Source: DATEAV01 sp964575425
GTDB lineage: Bacteria > Chloroflexota > Anaerolineae > Anaerolineales > E44-bin32
Reading direction: 5' to 3'
DNA length: 57,487 nt
NCBI GenBank assembly: GCA_964575425.1
Contig: CAZNRD010000019.1
Location: forward strand, 1 to 57,487
Program-made: the position numbers and the translations under genes
Shown here: piece after piece, positions 16,585-25,761 of the stretch
Layout: each line of letters begins with the position of its first letter
Numbering within the stretch: the first letter of the stretch is position 1
The notes under the pieces: model-generated
Database searches by the model: none
The model's input: the letters and a program-made list of their open reading frames with translations, nothing else
What the model was told of the DNA's origin: nothing

Positions 16585-19500
16585 ATGAGGCGCACGAACA
16601 GCCAATCCCAGCAGCCCCAACCGGAAGCAGGCGTCCTTTCGCGGCGCGAGTTCCTCAAGGTCTCGGCCGGCCTAGGGGGAGCGGCTGCTTTTCTGGGAAC
16701 GCTGCCTGCAGCCAAGGAAGCCCTGGCGAATGGCGGCGAGACCGGGCCCTACGTGCAGGCTCTGCCGGAGAGTCAGATTCACACCGTCTGCCTCCAGTGC
16801 AACACGGTGTGCGGCATCAAAGTCAAACTCCAGGATGGAGTGGCCGTCAAGATCGACGGCAACCCGTACAACCCCTGGACGCTCAGCCCGCATCTGAGCT
16901 ATGAGACTCCTGTGAGCGAGACCGCCACGATCGAAGGCGGCATCTGTCCGAAGGGCCAGGCCGGCCTGCAGACGGCGTACGACCCCTACCGCATCGTGCG
17001 CGTGCTCAAGCGCGCCCCGGGCTCCCGCCGCGGCGCCAACCAGTGGGTGACGGTCGCGTTCGATCAGGCTCTGGACGAGATCGTCAACGGCGGCAACCTG
17101 TTCGGCGAAGGACACGTGCCGGGACTGCGCGAATCCTTCGCCCTGACCGATCCCGACGTGGCAAAACAGATGGCGCAGGCGGTGAAGGCCATCGTCGCCG
17201 AGAAGGACCTCGAGAGCAAGCGGGAGCGGGTGCTGCAGTTCCAGCGCACCTTCGCCGATCACCTCGACGCGCTCATCGATCCCGACCATCCGGACTTCGG
17301 CCCCAAGAACAATCAGGTGGTCTTCAACTGGGGACGGTTGAAGGGTGGGCGCTCGGATTTCATCAACCGCTTCATGCGCGATGGCTTCGGCAGCACCAAC
17401 ACCCATGGCCACACGACCGTCTGCCAGGGCTCCCTGTACTTCGCCGGCAAGGCGATGTCGGAAAAGTACGTTGATGGGAAGTGGACGGGGGGTGACAAGT
17501 TCTACTGGCAGGGGGACGTGCGCAACAGCGAGTTCGTCATCTTCGTCGGCGCTTCGCCCTTCGAGGGCAACTACGGGCCTCCGTGGCGTTCGCCGGGGAT
17601 TACCACCGGTGCGGTCGACCGCGGCCTGAAGTACGTGGTCGTCGACCCTCGGCTGTCGAAGACGGCGGCCAAGGCCTGGAAGTGGCTGCCCATTCGGCCC
17701 GGGACCGAAGGAGCGATGGCGATGGCCCTCATCGGCTGGGTGATCGACCACGAGCGCTACGAGGCGCGCTACCTGTCTGCCGTCAACAAAGCGGCCGCGG
17801 CGCTGGCGGCAAACCCGACCTGGACGGAGGCTGCCTGGTTGGTCAAGCTCGACGACGTCGGCCGCCCGACGACCTTCCTGCGCGCCAGCGAGATCGGCCT
17901 GCGCGAGAAGGAGGTCCGACCCCTTTCCACCGACCCCGAAAAGTCGTACGAGTTCGACTACTTCGTCACCCTGGTCGATGGCCAGCCGGTGGCCTTCGAC
18001 CCCTACGCAGAAGACGCGCAGCAGGCCGTATACGGCGACCTGTTCGTCGATGGTGTCGGGCTGAATGGGCTGCGGGTGAAGTCCGCCCTGCAGGTGATTG
18101 CCGATGCAGCCCACGAGCATAGCCTGGAGGAGTGGGCTCAGATCTGCGGCGTGCGCGCGCGAGAGCTGGAGGAGATCGCCTACGAGTTCACCAGCCATGG
18201 CCGGCGCGCCTGTGCGGACATCCACCGCGGGGTCAGCCAGCACACCAACGGCTTCTACAACGTGCTCGCCTGGTTCACGTTGAACGCTCTGATCGGGAAC
18301 TACGACTTCGCCGGAGGCATGATCAAGGCGACAGCCTACGATGCGGCGGGTGGAAAGGCGGGACAGCCGTTCCCGCTGTCACGTCTCGCGCCCCGGAAGC
18401 TCGAGCCGTTCGGGCTATCGATCATCCGTCTTGATGCCAAGTACCAGGAGTCGACGATCTACGCCAGCCTGCCGGAAGAACAACGCTACCCGGCGCGGCG
18501 CCCCTGGTATCCGCTCTCGAGCGACATCTACCAGGAAGTCATCCCCTCCATCGGCGACGCCTACCCCTATCCGGTCAAGGCCCTCTTCCTGTACATGGGA
18601 TCGCCGGTCTACGCGCTTCCGGCGGGTCACAAACTGATCGAAATCCTGTCCGACCCGCAGCGGCTGCCGCTATTCGTGGCGTTCGACATCACCATCGGCG
18701 AGACGTCGATGTACGCCGACTACATTTTCCCCGACACCGGCTACCTGGAGCGCTGGGAGTTCAACGGCTCCCATCCCTCCATCCCGTTCAAGGTGCAGGG
18801 AATCCGGCAGCCGGCGATCGCCCCGCTCACTCCAGAGGTGACGGTCTTCGGCCAGGAGATGCCGCTCTCGCTCGAGGCGGTGCTGCTGGGTCTGGCGGAG
18901 CGCCTCGCGCTGCCCAACTTCGGACCGGGCGGCATGGGGCAGGCGGGCGACCTGACACATCCGGATCACCTCTACCTGAAGATGGTGGCCAACGTTGCCT
19001 TTGGCGATAAAGAGGATGGATCGGATGCCGTCCCGAACGCGGACGAAGAGGAGCAGCGCATCTTCGTCGAAGCGCGGCGGAATCTGCCCGCCTCGGTGTT
19101 CGACCTGGAGCGCTGGCGCGGGGTGGTGCGAGAGGAGCTCTGGGCTAAGGTGGTCTATGTTCTCAACCGCGGCGGGGGTTTCCAGGACTACGCGGCCGGC
19201 TACCGGGGAGACCAGGTGGCAAACCGCTATGGCCGGTTGATCAACCTTTACCAGGAGAAGACCTACAGCGTGAAGAGCTCGGCCAGCGGCGAACACCTGC
19301 TCGGCTACGCCCACTACCAGCCAGGGCCTCAGGATGTGCTCGGTCGCCTCATCGACGATGGCTCCGAATACGACCTGCGCCTGATCACGCACCGGGAGAT
19401 CATGCAAACGAAGAGCCGCACGATCGGGAACTACTGGCTGCTGGCCCTCTTGCCTGAGAACGCCATCCTGATGAACGCCGCCGACGCCGAGGCGCGCGGC

Positions 19501-19845
19501 CTGAAAGATGGAGAGCGGGTGAGGGTCATTTCGGCCTCCAATCCGGAGGGGGTGTGGGACCTGGGCGGGGGCCGGCGCCTGCCGATGGTGGGCAGGCTGA
19601 AGGTTCTCCAGGGCATTCGACCCGGCGTGGTTTCGTTCGCCCTTGGCTTCGGGCACTTCGCCTACGGGAGCACGGACTTCGACATCGACGGGGTGCGCAT
19701 CCCGGCGGACTTGCGGCGCACGAGGGGCATCCATGCCAACGCGGCGATGCGGGTCGATCCCTTTCTGGGCAACACTCCGCTCGTCGACCCCGTGGGCGGC
19801 AGCGCTGTCTTCTATGACACGCAGGTGAAGGTAGTGAAAGCATGA
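16585..19845 (+). CDS. Tat-exported molybdopterin oxidoreductase, tetrathionate-reductase-like
   Basis: A 1086-residue catalytic subunit. It opens with a twin-arginine signal (SRREFLKVSAGLGGAAAFLG, about residues 20-39). The [4Fe-4S] binding set follows: CLQCNTVCGIKV and, about 45 residues later, GGICPKG. The region HGHTTVCQGS offers the likely Mo-coordinating Cys; FVGASPFEGNYGPP, VVDPRLSKTAAKA and a C-terminal molydopterin-dinucleotide domain (LITHREIMQTKSRTIGNYWL) complete it. The unusual insert GGNLFGEGHVPGL...IDPDHPDFGPKNNQ resembles TtrA more than PsrA or ArrA. Expected role: respiratory reduction of tetrathionate or a related sulfur/oxyanion compound outside the membrane. Substrate is inferred. 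It overlaps the FmdE gene by 4 nt. Confidence 0.85.
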   Translation: MRRTNSQSQQPQPEAGVLSRREFLKVSAGLGGAAAFLGTLPAAKEALANGGETGPYVQALPESQIHTVCLQCNTVCGIKVKLQDGVAVKIDGNPYNPWTLSPHLSYETPVSETATIEGGICPKGQAGLQTAYDPYRIVRVLKRAPGSRRGANQWVTVAFDQALDEIVNGGNLFGEGHVPGLRESFALTDPDVAKQMAQAVKAIVAEKDLESKRERVLQFQRTFADHLDALIDPDHPDFGPKNNQVVFNWGRLKGGRSDFINRFMRDGFGSTNTHGHTTVCQGSLYFAGKAMSEKYVDGKWTGGDKFYWQGDVRNSEFVIFVGASPFEGNYGPPWRSPGITTGAVDRGLKYVVVDPRLSKTAAKAWKWLPIRPGTEGAMAMALIGWVIDHERYEARYLSAVNKAAAALAANPTWTEAAWLVKLDDVGRPTTFLRASEIGLREKEVRPLSTDPEKSYEFDYFVTLVDGQPVAFDPYAEDAQQAVYGDLFVDGVGLNGLRVKSALQVIADAAHEHSLEEWAQICGVRARELEEIAYEFTSHGRRACADIHRGVSQHTNGFYNVLAWFTLNALIGNYDFAGGMIKATAYDAAGGKAGQPFPLSRLAPRKLEPFGLSIIRLDAKYQESTIYASLPEEQRYPARRPWYPLSSDIYQEVIPSIGDAYPYPVKALFLYMGSPVYALPAGHKLIEILSDPQRLPLFVAFDITIGETSMYADYIFPDTGYLERWEFNGSHPSIPFKVQGIRQPAIAPLTPEVTVFGQEMPLSLEAVLLGLAERLALPNFGPGGMGQAGDLTHPDHLYLKMVANVAFGDKEDGSDAVPNADEEEQRIFVEARRNLPASVFDLERWRGVVREELWAKVVYVLNRGGGFQDYAAGYRGDQVANRYGRLINLYQEKTYSVKSSASGEHLLGYAHYQPGPQDVLGRLIDDGSEYDLRLITHREIMQTKSRTIGNYWLLALLPENAILMNAADAEARGLKDGERVRVISASNPEGVWDLGGGRRLPMVGRLKVLQGIRPGVVSFALGFGHFAYGSTDFDIDGVRIPADLRRTRGIHANAAMRVDPFLGNTPLVDPVGGSAVFYDTQVKVVKA

Positions 19846-20447
19846 GATCACTTGCTGAGCTGCTGGAGGCGACCGCTGCGCTGCACCATCACCTGTGCCC
19901 ACGGCAGGTCCTCGGGGTGCGCATCGGGCTGCTCGGAGGCGAGGTCCTGGGGCTGGACCTGTCCCGCCGCGACAAGCGCCTGCTGGCCATCGTGGAGACC
20001 GCTGGTTGTGCCGTAGACGGCATCGCGGTGGCTACGGGATGCTCGGTGGGTCGGCGCACGCTGCGCATCGAAGACTATGGCAAGGTGGCGGCAACGTTTG
20101 TCGATGGCGAGACGGAGCGCGCCGTACGCATCGTGCCGCGCCAGGGCTGCCGCCAAGCAGCCCTGGCGTATGCCCCCGCTGCAGGGAACCACTGGAAGGC
20201 TCAGCTCCTCGGCTATCAGCGGATGCCGGCGCAGGAGCTGCTCACCGTCCAGTCCGTTCGGCTGCGGCAGCCCCTCGAGGCGATCGTGAGCAGGCCCGGC
20301 ACGAGGGTGACCTGCCAGACCTGTGGCGAGGAGGTCATCAACGACCGGCAGGTGGTCCATGAGGGTTCGGTGCTCTGCCGTGCCTGTCTGAGAGGCGCCT
20401 ACTATTCCGTCGTTGGCGAGGGCGTGCTGGAAGGGGTCGGGAGCTGA
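19842..20447 (+). CDS. FmdE-family protein with C-terminal zinc finger
   Basis: A 201-residue protein overlapping the molybdoenzyme gene (ATGA). The N-terminal FmdE domain (about 1-140) has HHHLCPRQVLGVRIGLLG, an ETAGCAVDGIAVATGCSVG Cys pair and RTLRIEDYGKVAATF. The C-terminus is a zinc ribbon-like pair of Cys motifs (CQTCGEEVIND, LCRACLRG). FmdE proteins are named from formylmethanofuran dehydrogenase operons but are widespread in non-methanogens next to molybdenum or tungsten enzymes, where a role in cofactor or metal handling is suspected but unproven. Translational coupling here supports a maturation role for this oxidoreductase. Confidence 0.8.
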   Translation: MRSLAELLEATAALHHHLCPRQVLGVRIGLLGGEVLGLDLSRRDKRLLAIVETAGCAVDGIAVATGCSVGRRTLRIEDYGKVAATFVDGETERAVRIVPRQGCRQAALAYAPAAGNHWKAQLLGYQRMPAQELLTVQSVRLRQPLEAIVSRPGTRVTCQTCGEEVINDRQVVHEGSVLCRACLRGAYYSVVGEGVLEGVGS

Positions 20448-20460
20448 GACGGGGCGCGGG

Positions 20461-21306
20461 CTAGATGGCGCGCTGCAGGCGCGCGTGCAGGTAGGTACCC
20501 AGCGCGATGCTGAGGTAGGAGGCCAGGTAGAGCCAGTCGGTGATCAGGGTCGGCGCGTTGGGGCCCTGCGCGGCCGCGACCTGATACAGGCCCAGGCGGA
20601 CGGCGTAGGCGAAGATCAGGTCGGAGACCGTGACGCACAGGAGGCCGACCGCGATCAGCCGCCAGGGGGAGAACAGCGCTCCGCCAGCGAGACCCGACAC
20701 GATGAGGATGGCCCAATAGGCCAGCAGCAAGTCCCCAACCGGATACAGGGCGTTGACGGCGCGCGCCAGCCAGCCCCCTTCGCCAGGGGCGACGAGATCG
20801 GGGACGACCAGTGTCAGCGCTACCAACCCCAGAGCCAGCACGATGGCAGACAGCAGCAGGGCATGCCACAGGGTGCGCGGCGGAATGCGGTAGGAGCGAT
20901 AGCGCAGGTACAGGCCGAGAGTGAGGGGGAGATAGGCCGCGATCCAGGCCGCGTCGGCGACGGAGGGCTCGGGCAGCGAGTCCCCCAGGAGCAGCTGATC
21001 TGCCGCCCACACACTTTCTCCTGCGCTCCACAGCAGCATGCCCAGCGTAAACGCGGCCCAGATCTTGCGCGAGACCTCGCGGCGCCCGAAGGACCGCCAC
21101 AGTGCGGCGGACAGGGCTGTGGCAATCAGGGCCGTGAGGACGACAGCCAGATCGTAGAGCCACAGGACGAGGCGCGGCCCCAGGCACCGAGAGACCGGAG
21201 GCAGGAGCAGGAGCAGCGAGGCGACCAGGGCGAACGCGATGACCGCTGTCGCCCAGTGTTTCTGGAGGGTGTCGCGAAGCCCGGCCGTGCTCTCCCCCGT
21301 GGGCAT
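20461..21306 (-). CDS. Eight-helix membrane protein of unknown function
   Basis: A 281-residue integral membrane protein from ATG 21306 (an in-frame GTG at 21312 is possible; GAGGTGAGA precedes the ATG). Eight hydrophobic segments are visible at about residues 20-38, 46-70, 82-100, 118-136, 145-167, 182-206, 215-236 and 252-275. The layout (YDLAVVLTALIATAL, AAFTLGMLLWSAGE, LWHALLLSAIVLAL, TDWLYLASYLSIALGTYL) resembles membrane sensor domains found ahead of GGDEF or PAS proteins, but no output domain follows. It starts 12 nt after the stop of a PAS-type gene on the same strand, so the two probably act together in sensing. It is convergent with the FmdE gene. Confidence 0.65.
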   Translation of the reverse strand: MPTGESTAGLRDTLQKHWATAVIAFALVASLLLLLPPVSRCLGPRLVLWLYDLAVVLTALIATALSAALWRSFGRREVSRKIWAAFTLGMLLWSAGESVWAADQLLLGDSLPEPSVADAAWIAAYLPLTLGLYLRYRSYRIPPRTLWHALLLSAIVLALGLVALTLVVPDLVAPGEGGWLARAVNALYPVGDLLLAYWAILIVSGLAGGALFSPWRLIAVGLLCVTVSDLIFAYAVRLGLYQVAAAQGPNAPTLITDWLYLASYLSIALGTYLHARLQRAI

Positions 21307-21318
21307 TCTCACCTCTCG

Positions 21319-22097
21319 CTACGGCTCGAGGAGGCTGTCGATGTCGAGGTGCGCCACGAGCGGCAACAACCCAGGTGTGACGTGCTCGTCGATCAGGCTG
21401 AGCTCCTGGCTGACGGCGCGGCGCCCGACGGCATCGACCGAATAGGCGAAGGCCGCTCGCAGCAGGGCGCGGTAGTGACTGATGTTTGTATGGCCGCTGA
21501 AGAAGTCGAGATACCCCTGCTGCATGCGCGCCGGAGTATGGAGCCGCTCCGCGGTCTCGTTGATCACGCCTTCCAGCACAGCGCGCATCCGGGGCCCACC
21601 CATTCGAGCGAGCAGAATCTGCAAGATCTCCACCTGCACGCTGACGTACACCTGCAGGAAGGTCATGCCGCGCTCGGCCTGTGCCTCGCTGAGCGATTGC
21701 TGGAAATACGAAGCCAGGGCATCGGGGTGGCGCAGGGGGGTGGCGCGGGGTCGGCGCGGGGCGGGTTGGGCTAGGAGGACATCCGCGCCGATGAAGCGTC
21801 TGGACTCGTCGTAGGTGGCGACGCCGTCCATCGTCAGGGGGAGACGCGCGCCGCCGCCAAGAGGGAGGGTCAGCGGCACATCGGCCAGGAAGCCCTCGCG
21901 GGCGATGGTCTGCATCCAGCCGGAGACCTGCTCCGGGTCGGCGTCGAGGAGCGTGTGCAGGTCCTGTCCGGGGGAATGCGGCCAGGTCTGCGCTCAGCCA
22001 GGCGGAAGAAACGTCGGTCGGCGAAGACGACACCGCCGCCAGAATTGGTGAAGAGAATCGCCAGGGGAGCAAGCGGTTGGGTCGGCGGGCTCTCCAC
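21319..22097 (-). pseudogene. PAS-domain protein with helical C-terminal domain, one frameshift
   Basis: The minus-strand frame from GTG 22097 encodes a PAS-like start (LAILFTNSGGGVVFADRRFF). Near 21970 it breaks, and the next frame continues PGQDLHTLLDADPEQVSGWM, then LTLPLGGGARLPLTMDGVATYDESRRFIGAD, the second half of a PAS fold. One extra C in the CCCCC run near 21970 rejoins them. The C-terminal half (about residues 120-255) is an all-helical domain (SLSEAQAERGMTFLQVYV, VINETAERLHTPARM) that I do not recognise. It is followed by the 8-TM gene. The break may be a homopolymer sequencing error. Confidence 0.6.
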
Positions 22098-22265
22098 AGG
22101 TCACCGTTGGGCTGCGGGCGTTGATCGTGGTCCCCTGTCAAGGCCGCGCGAGCGCTGCTGCTCAACCAAACATGTTACCACGTTCCGCACGCGGCAGCGC
22201 GCTCGAAGCGGCGGGACCTTGGTACCAGCCGCGGCCGATACCGTGGCGCTTTGACGTCACGGTGC

Positions 22266-22294
22266 AAGACAAAGCCCCGGCACCGAGCCGGGGC
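22266..22294 (-). terminator. Intrinsic terminator after the ilv-leu-pheA operon
   Basis: An 8-bp perfect GC stem (GCCCCGGC at 22274-22281, GCCGGGGC at 22287-22294, 5-nt loop) is followed on the minus strand by TTTGTCTT. It sits about 330 nt past the pheA stop and before the PAS gene. The rest of 22098-22621 (about 520 nt) shows no gene I can support. Confidence 0.55.
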
Positions 22295-22621
22295 CCGTCT
22301 GCCAGGCTCCTCGGCCGAGGGAGGCAATCGGTGCCGGAGGCTCGGGTGGACCTCTGCGATGAGGTGAAGCGAACGGCGCGGTCAAATGCTGTCCGGCGTG
22401 GATGCCAACAGCGAGGGGTATTGCACTGTGGCTGGCAGGAGCTTTCAGGCATCTCCCCGGCATGCGGCCAGGGATCCGTTTCTGGTCTGCGGACTCATTG
22501 ACAGGCTGCTGAAAAGCGCCGCGTCATGGTCGAAAGCGCGTTATCAGCAAGCTCTTAGTGAGCGACCCCGGAGCCCGCCGCACCCCGGGGTCAGCCTGCG
22601 CTCGGTGAAACCTGCAACATC

Positions 22622-23572
22622 TCATAATGGACCCTGACGTGAACCCGCAGACGGGTCACCCTCCAGGCCGTCTGGGCCCCGCTGAGCGCATGCTGGCGGC
22701 ACGTGGCCAGGGAGAGTGGGAAGGCGGGGGCCTGACGTCTCTCCATCGGCTCGCAGCACATGCCTCGGGTACGTGCCCAGTACCCGCAGCATCGGTGCCA
22801 GGGCCTCAAGTTCGCCGAGGGCATGTCTCACTTCGGGCTGTGAGGGCGTTCCGGCGAAGTCCAGGTAGAACAAGTACTCCCATGGCTTTCCGACAAGCGG
22901 ACGGGATTCGATCTTGGTGAGGTCAATGCTGCGCCGCGCGAACACGCCCAGGGCTTCGTAGAGGGCTCCTGGCCGATTGTGCAGGGTGAAGACAATCGAG
23001 GTCTTGGCGTCGCCCTGAGGGGCCTGGCAGTGCCGAGCCAGCGCAAGGAAGCGGGTGTAGTTTGCGGGGTTGTCCTCAATGCCCTCCGCAAGGACGGCCA
23101 TGTTGTACAGCTCGGCGGACCACTTGGAGGCAATGGCGGCTGCGTCCCGCCGTCCATCGTCGCGCAGCAATCGCGCACTGCCAGCCGTGTCATGGCAAGG
23201 GACTTCTCTCACTCCGCTGAGCCTGGCGAGGTACCTCGCACACTGGGCGAGCGCCTGGGGATGGGAGTAGATCCAGCGGACATCCGTCAGGCTCACGCCG
23301 GGCAGGGCCAGCAGGCAGTGCTGGATGCGCAGGTGGATTTCCCCGGCGAGGTGAAGTTGACGGCGCAGGATGAGGTCGTAGTTTCCGTGAATACTGCCAG
23401 TCAGTGAGTTCTCGATGGGCACGATACCCGCGCCCGCGACACCGGCCTCCACCATGTCGAAGACCTTCTCAAAGGTCTCACAGGGGAGCGTCTTGCATTC
23501 ACTCCCCCAGAGGGCCAAGGCGGCGACCTCACTGTAGGCGCCTCTTTCACCCTGAAAGGCGATCGTGATCAC
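22622..23572 (-). CDS. pheA: Prephenate dehydratase
   Basis: Converts prephenate to phenylpyruvate, the committed step to phenylalanine. The 316-residue monofunctional enzyme has the PDT domain (about 1-180: AFQGERGAYSEVAA, VPIENSLTGSIHGNYDLI, SHPQALAQCARYL, and the catalytic Thr-Arg-Phe in NYTRFLAL) and a regulatory ACT domain (about 195-270) with GALYEALGVFARR and the Phe-binding ESRP motif, so feedback inhibition by Phe is expected. About 35 C-terminal residues are extra and Pro/Gly-rich. GTG 23572 overlaps the ilvE end by 26 nt. It is the last gene of a branched-chain operon, away from the other aromatic genes. Confidence 0.9.
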   Translation of the reverse strand: MITIAFQGERGAYSEVAALALWGSECKTLPCETFEKVFDMVEAGVAGAGIVPIENSLTGSIHGNYDLILRRQLHLAGEIHLRIQHCLLALPGVSLTDVRWIYSHPQALAQCARYLARLSGVREVPCHDTAGSARLLRDDGRRDAAAIASKWSAELYNMAVLAEGIEDNPANYTRFLALARHCQAPQGDAKTSIVFTLHNRPGALYEALGVFARRSIDLTKIESRPLVGKPWEYLFYLDFAGTPSQPEVRHALGELEALAPMLRVLGTYPRHVLRADGETSGPRLPTLPGHVPPACAQRGPDGLEGDPSAGSRQGPL

Positions 23573-24527
23573 AGTCCACCTTGGCGCCTGCCTGCGCTGG
23601 CTGCCCCAGTGCCACGTAGTCGAGCCACTCATTCGAGCGGGAGCCGTCGCCGCGAACCGTCTTGAAGAAGGCTTTCTGCAAAGCCCGGGTCACCGGCCCC
23701 ATGCGGCCGTTTCCGATGGTGCGGTAATCGATCTCGCTCACGGCGACGCATTCCGCCGCCGTGCCGCTGACGAAGACTTCATCCGCCAGGTACAGCTGAT
23801 CCCGGGAGATGGGCTCCTCGACAACGGGGTAGCCCAGGTCGCGGGCGAGGGTGATCAAGGTGTCGCGCGTAATACCCTCAAGGATGGCGGCTCGCGGCGG
23901 TGTGAAGATCGTGTTGTCGCGCACCAGAAAGATGTTTTCCCCCGTGCACTCGGCCACATACCCTTCAGGATCGAGCATGATGGCTTCGTTGAACCCCGCT
24001 CGTTCGGCAAAGGTCTTGGCAAGAACCGAGTTCACATAGTTGCCCGAGATCTTGGCTTTGGTCATATGCGCGTTCGGATGAAGCCGGGTGAAAGAGGAGA
24101 CGATCATTTTCACGCCCATTTCCAGCGCTTCCTCGCCGAGGTATGTCCCCCATTTCCATACGGCGATGCCCAGGGATGGCCTGGTGTTGTCCAGGTTGAG
24201 GTCGAAGGAACCGTCGGCGCTATACAGCAGTGGCCGGATGTAGCACTCGCGGAAGCCATTGGCGCGAATGGTTGCGTGCACAGCCTGGCGCAGCTGCTCC
24301 TGCGTGTAGGCCAGTGAGGGGAAGCCGAAGATCAAGGCCGAATCGAGGAAGCGCTCCAGGTGCTCCCGCAGGCGGAAGACCGCCGGGCCTTGCGGCGTCT
24401 CGTAACACCGGATCCCTTCGAAGACCGCCATCCCATAGTGCAATGCCGGTGTCAGGAAGTGAATGGTGGCACGCTCGTACGGGACCAACTCGCCGTCCAT
24501 CCAGATGTAGTCTGACGCTGGTGGCAT
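23547..24527 (-). CDS. ilvE: Branched-chain amino acid aminotransferase
   Basis: Final transamination for Ile, Val and Leu; a fold-type IV PLP enzyme of 326 residues. Seen: YIWMDGELVPYERATIHFLT, HYGMAVFEGIRCYET, the PLP-Lys region MTKAKISGNYVNSVLAK, EAIMLDPEGYVAECTGENIF and EITRDT-like GITRDTLITLA, with phosphate-binding SGTAAECVAV. ATG 24527 follows AAGGAGGCGCA; an ATG at 24548 is less likely. It lies 33 nt after leuB and overlaps pheA. Confidence 0.93.
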   Translation of the reverse strand: MPPASDYIWMDGELVPYERATIHFLTPALHYGMAVFEGIRCYETPQGPAVFRLREHLERFLDSALIFGFPSLAYTQEQLRQAVHATIRANGFRECYIRPLLYSADGSFDLNLDNTRPSLGIAVWKWGTYLGEEALEMGVKMIVSSFTRLHPNAHMTKAKISGNYVNSVLAKTFAERAGFNEAIMLDPEGYVAECTGENIFLVRDNTIFTPPRAAILEGITRDTLITLARDLGYPVVEEPISRDQLYLADEVFVSGTAAECVAVSEIDYRTIGNGRMGPVTRALQKAFFKTVRGDGSRSNEWLDYVALGQPAQAGAKVDCDHDRLSG

Positions 24528-24560
24528 TGCGCCTCCTTCTTGTATCAAGGTGCGATATCT

Positions 24561-25649
24561 TCAACCCTGGATGAAGTTCCGCACGACCTCCCCCATGGCG
24601 CTGGTGGAGAGGTTGCCCCTCAGGTCTGCTGTGCGTGCACCGGAGGCGATCGCCGCCGCAACAGCGGCTTCGACTGCGCGCGCCGCTTCCTCCAGCTGCA
24701 GGGAATAGCGCAGCAGCATCGCTGCGCTGAGGATGGCTCCCAGCGGATTGGCCACGCCCTTGCCTGCAAGATCTGGAGCGGAGCCGTGTACTGGTTCGAA
24801 CAGCCCGGGTCGATCGTCCCCCAACGAGGCGCTGGGCAGCATGCCCAGGGAGCCGGCCAACACGGCGGCCTCATCGCTCAGGATATCGCCGAACATGTTT
24901 TCCGTCACCAGGACGTCGTGGCTGGCGGCATCGGTGATCAGCCGCATCGCGGCGGAGTCCACCAGTTGATGTTCGAGCGCCACGTCTGGAAACTCCACGG
25001 CCACTTCCGAGGCGACTTGACGCCACAGGCGAGAGGACTCCAGCACGTTGGCTTTGTCGACGGAGACGACCTTCTTCTTCCTCGACCGGGCCAGGGTGAA
25101 GGCCAGGCGGACGACACGCGCGATCTCCGTCTCCGTGTACTCCAGAGTATCGACTGCATGCCGCTGGCCGTTGAGTCGCCTGCTCCAACGCGGCTGCCCG
25201 AAGTACAGGCCGCCGGTCAGCTCGCGCACGATCAGAACATCCACATCCTGAAGCCTTTCGGGCCGCAGGGGAGAGACGGCCTCGAGCTGGGGATACGGTC
25301 TGATGGGCCGCAAATTGGCGAAGACACCCAGGGCGCGCCGCAATTCCAGGAGCCCCTGTTCAGGACGCACCGGCGCCAGAGGGTCATCCCACTTTGGGCC
25401 TCCCACAGCGCCCAGCATGACGGCTTCGGCCTGACGGCAGGCCTGAAGCGTCTCGCCTGGCAGTGGCATTCCTGTCTCGTCGATGGCGACGCCGCCGATG
25501 AGGTGCTCCTCAAATGCCGCGCGATGCCCGAATCGAGCCATGACCGACTCGAGCACCTTGCGGGCCTCCGCCAGGACTTCCGGCCCGATGCCGTCGCCGG
25601 GAAGCAGGACGATGGTGGCTTCCGCGTCGCTCTTATGCTGGTCCTTCAT
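24561..25649 (-). CDS. leuB: 3-isopropylmalate dehydrogenase
   Basis: NAD-dependent oxidative decarboxylation of 3-isopropylmalate in leucine synthesis; with citramalate synthase in the operon it may also process 3-methylmalate for isoleucine. The 362-residue product has LLPGDGIGPEV (about 15-25), NLRPIRPYP, the substrate-binding VRELTGGLYFGQPR, VVSVDKANVLESSRLWR with the catalytic Lys, DMFG-like NMFGDILSDEAAVLAGSLG and the NAD loop EPVHGSAPDLAGKGVANP. Start MKDQHKSD at 25649 is preferred (GAGAAGGA about 13 nt upstream); an ATG at 25679 is an alternative. About 110 nt separate it from cimA. Confidence 0.93.
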   Translation of the reverse strand: MKDQHKSDAEATIVLLPGDGIGPEVLAEARKVLESVMARFGHRAAFEEHLIGGVAIDETGMPLPGETLQACRQAEAVMLGAVGGPKWDDPLAPVRPEQGLLELRRALGVFANLRPIRPYPQLEAVSPLRPERLQDVDVLIVRELTGGLYFGQPRWSRRLNGQRHAVDTLEYTETEIARVVRLAFTLARSRKKKVVSVDKANVLESSRLWRQVASEVAVEFPDVALEHQLVDSAAMRLITDAASHDVLVTENMFGDILSDEAAVLAGSLGMLPSASLGDDRPGLFEPVHGSAPDLAGKGVANPLGAILSAAMLLRYSLQLEEAARAVEAAVAAAIASGARTADLRGNLSTSAMGEVVRNFIQG

Positions 25650-25761
25650 GGCGCTGTGTGTCCTTCTCCAAGGAGCCATGAAATCTCGGCGCATTCCTGC
25701 GCCCCTTGCGTTGTCTTTCCTGATCCTGCCCGGCGGAAGCAACTGCTTGGCTCATGGGTCC

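Noticed and set aside
20402..22165. 587-codon open frame on the minus strand
   Set aside because: Arg/Pro-rich shadow frame across the 8-TM and PAS genes; no domain, and the real proteins are in other frames.
22498..22503. TTGACA plus-strand promoter in the gap after pheA
   Set aside because: No -10 element at a suitable distance and no plus-strand gene follows.
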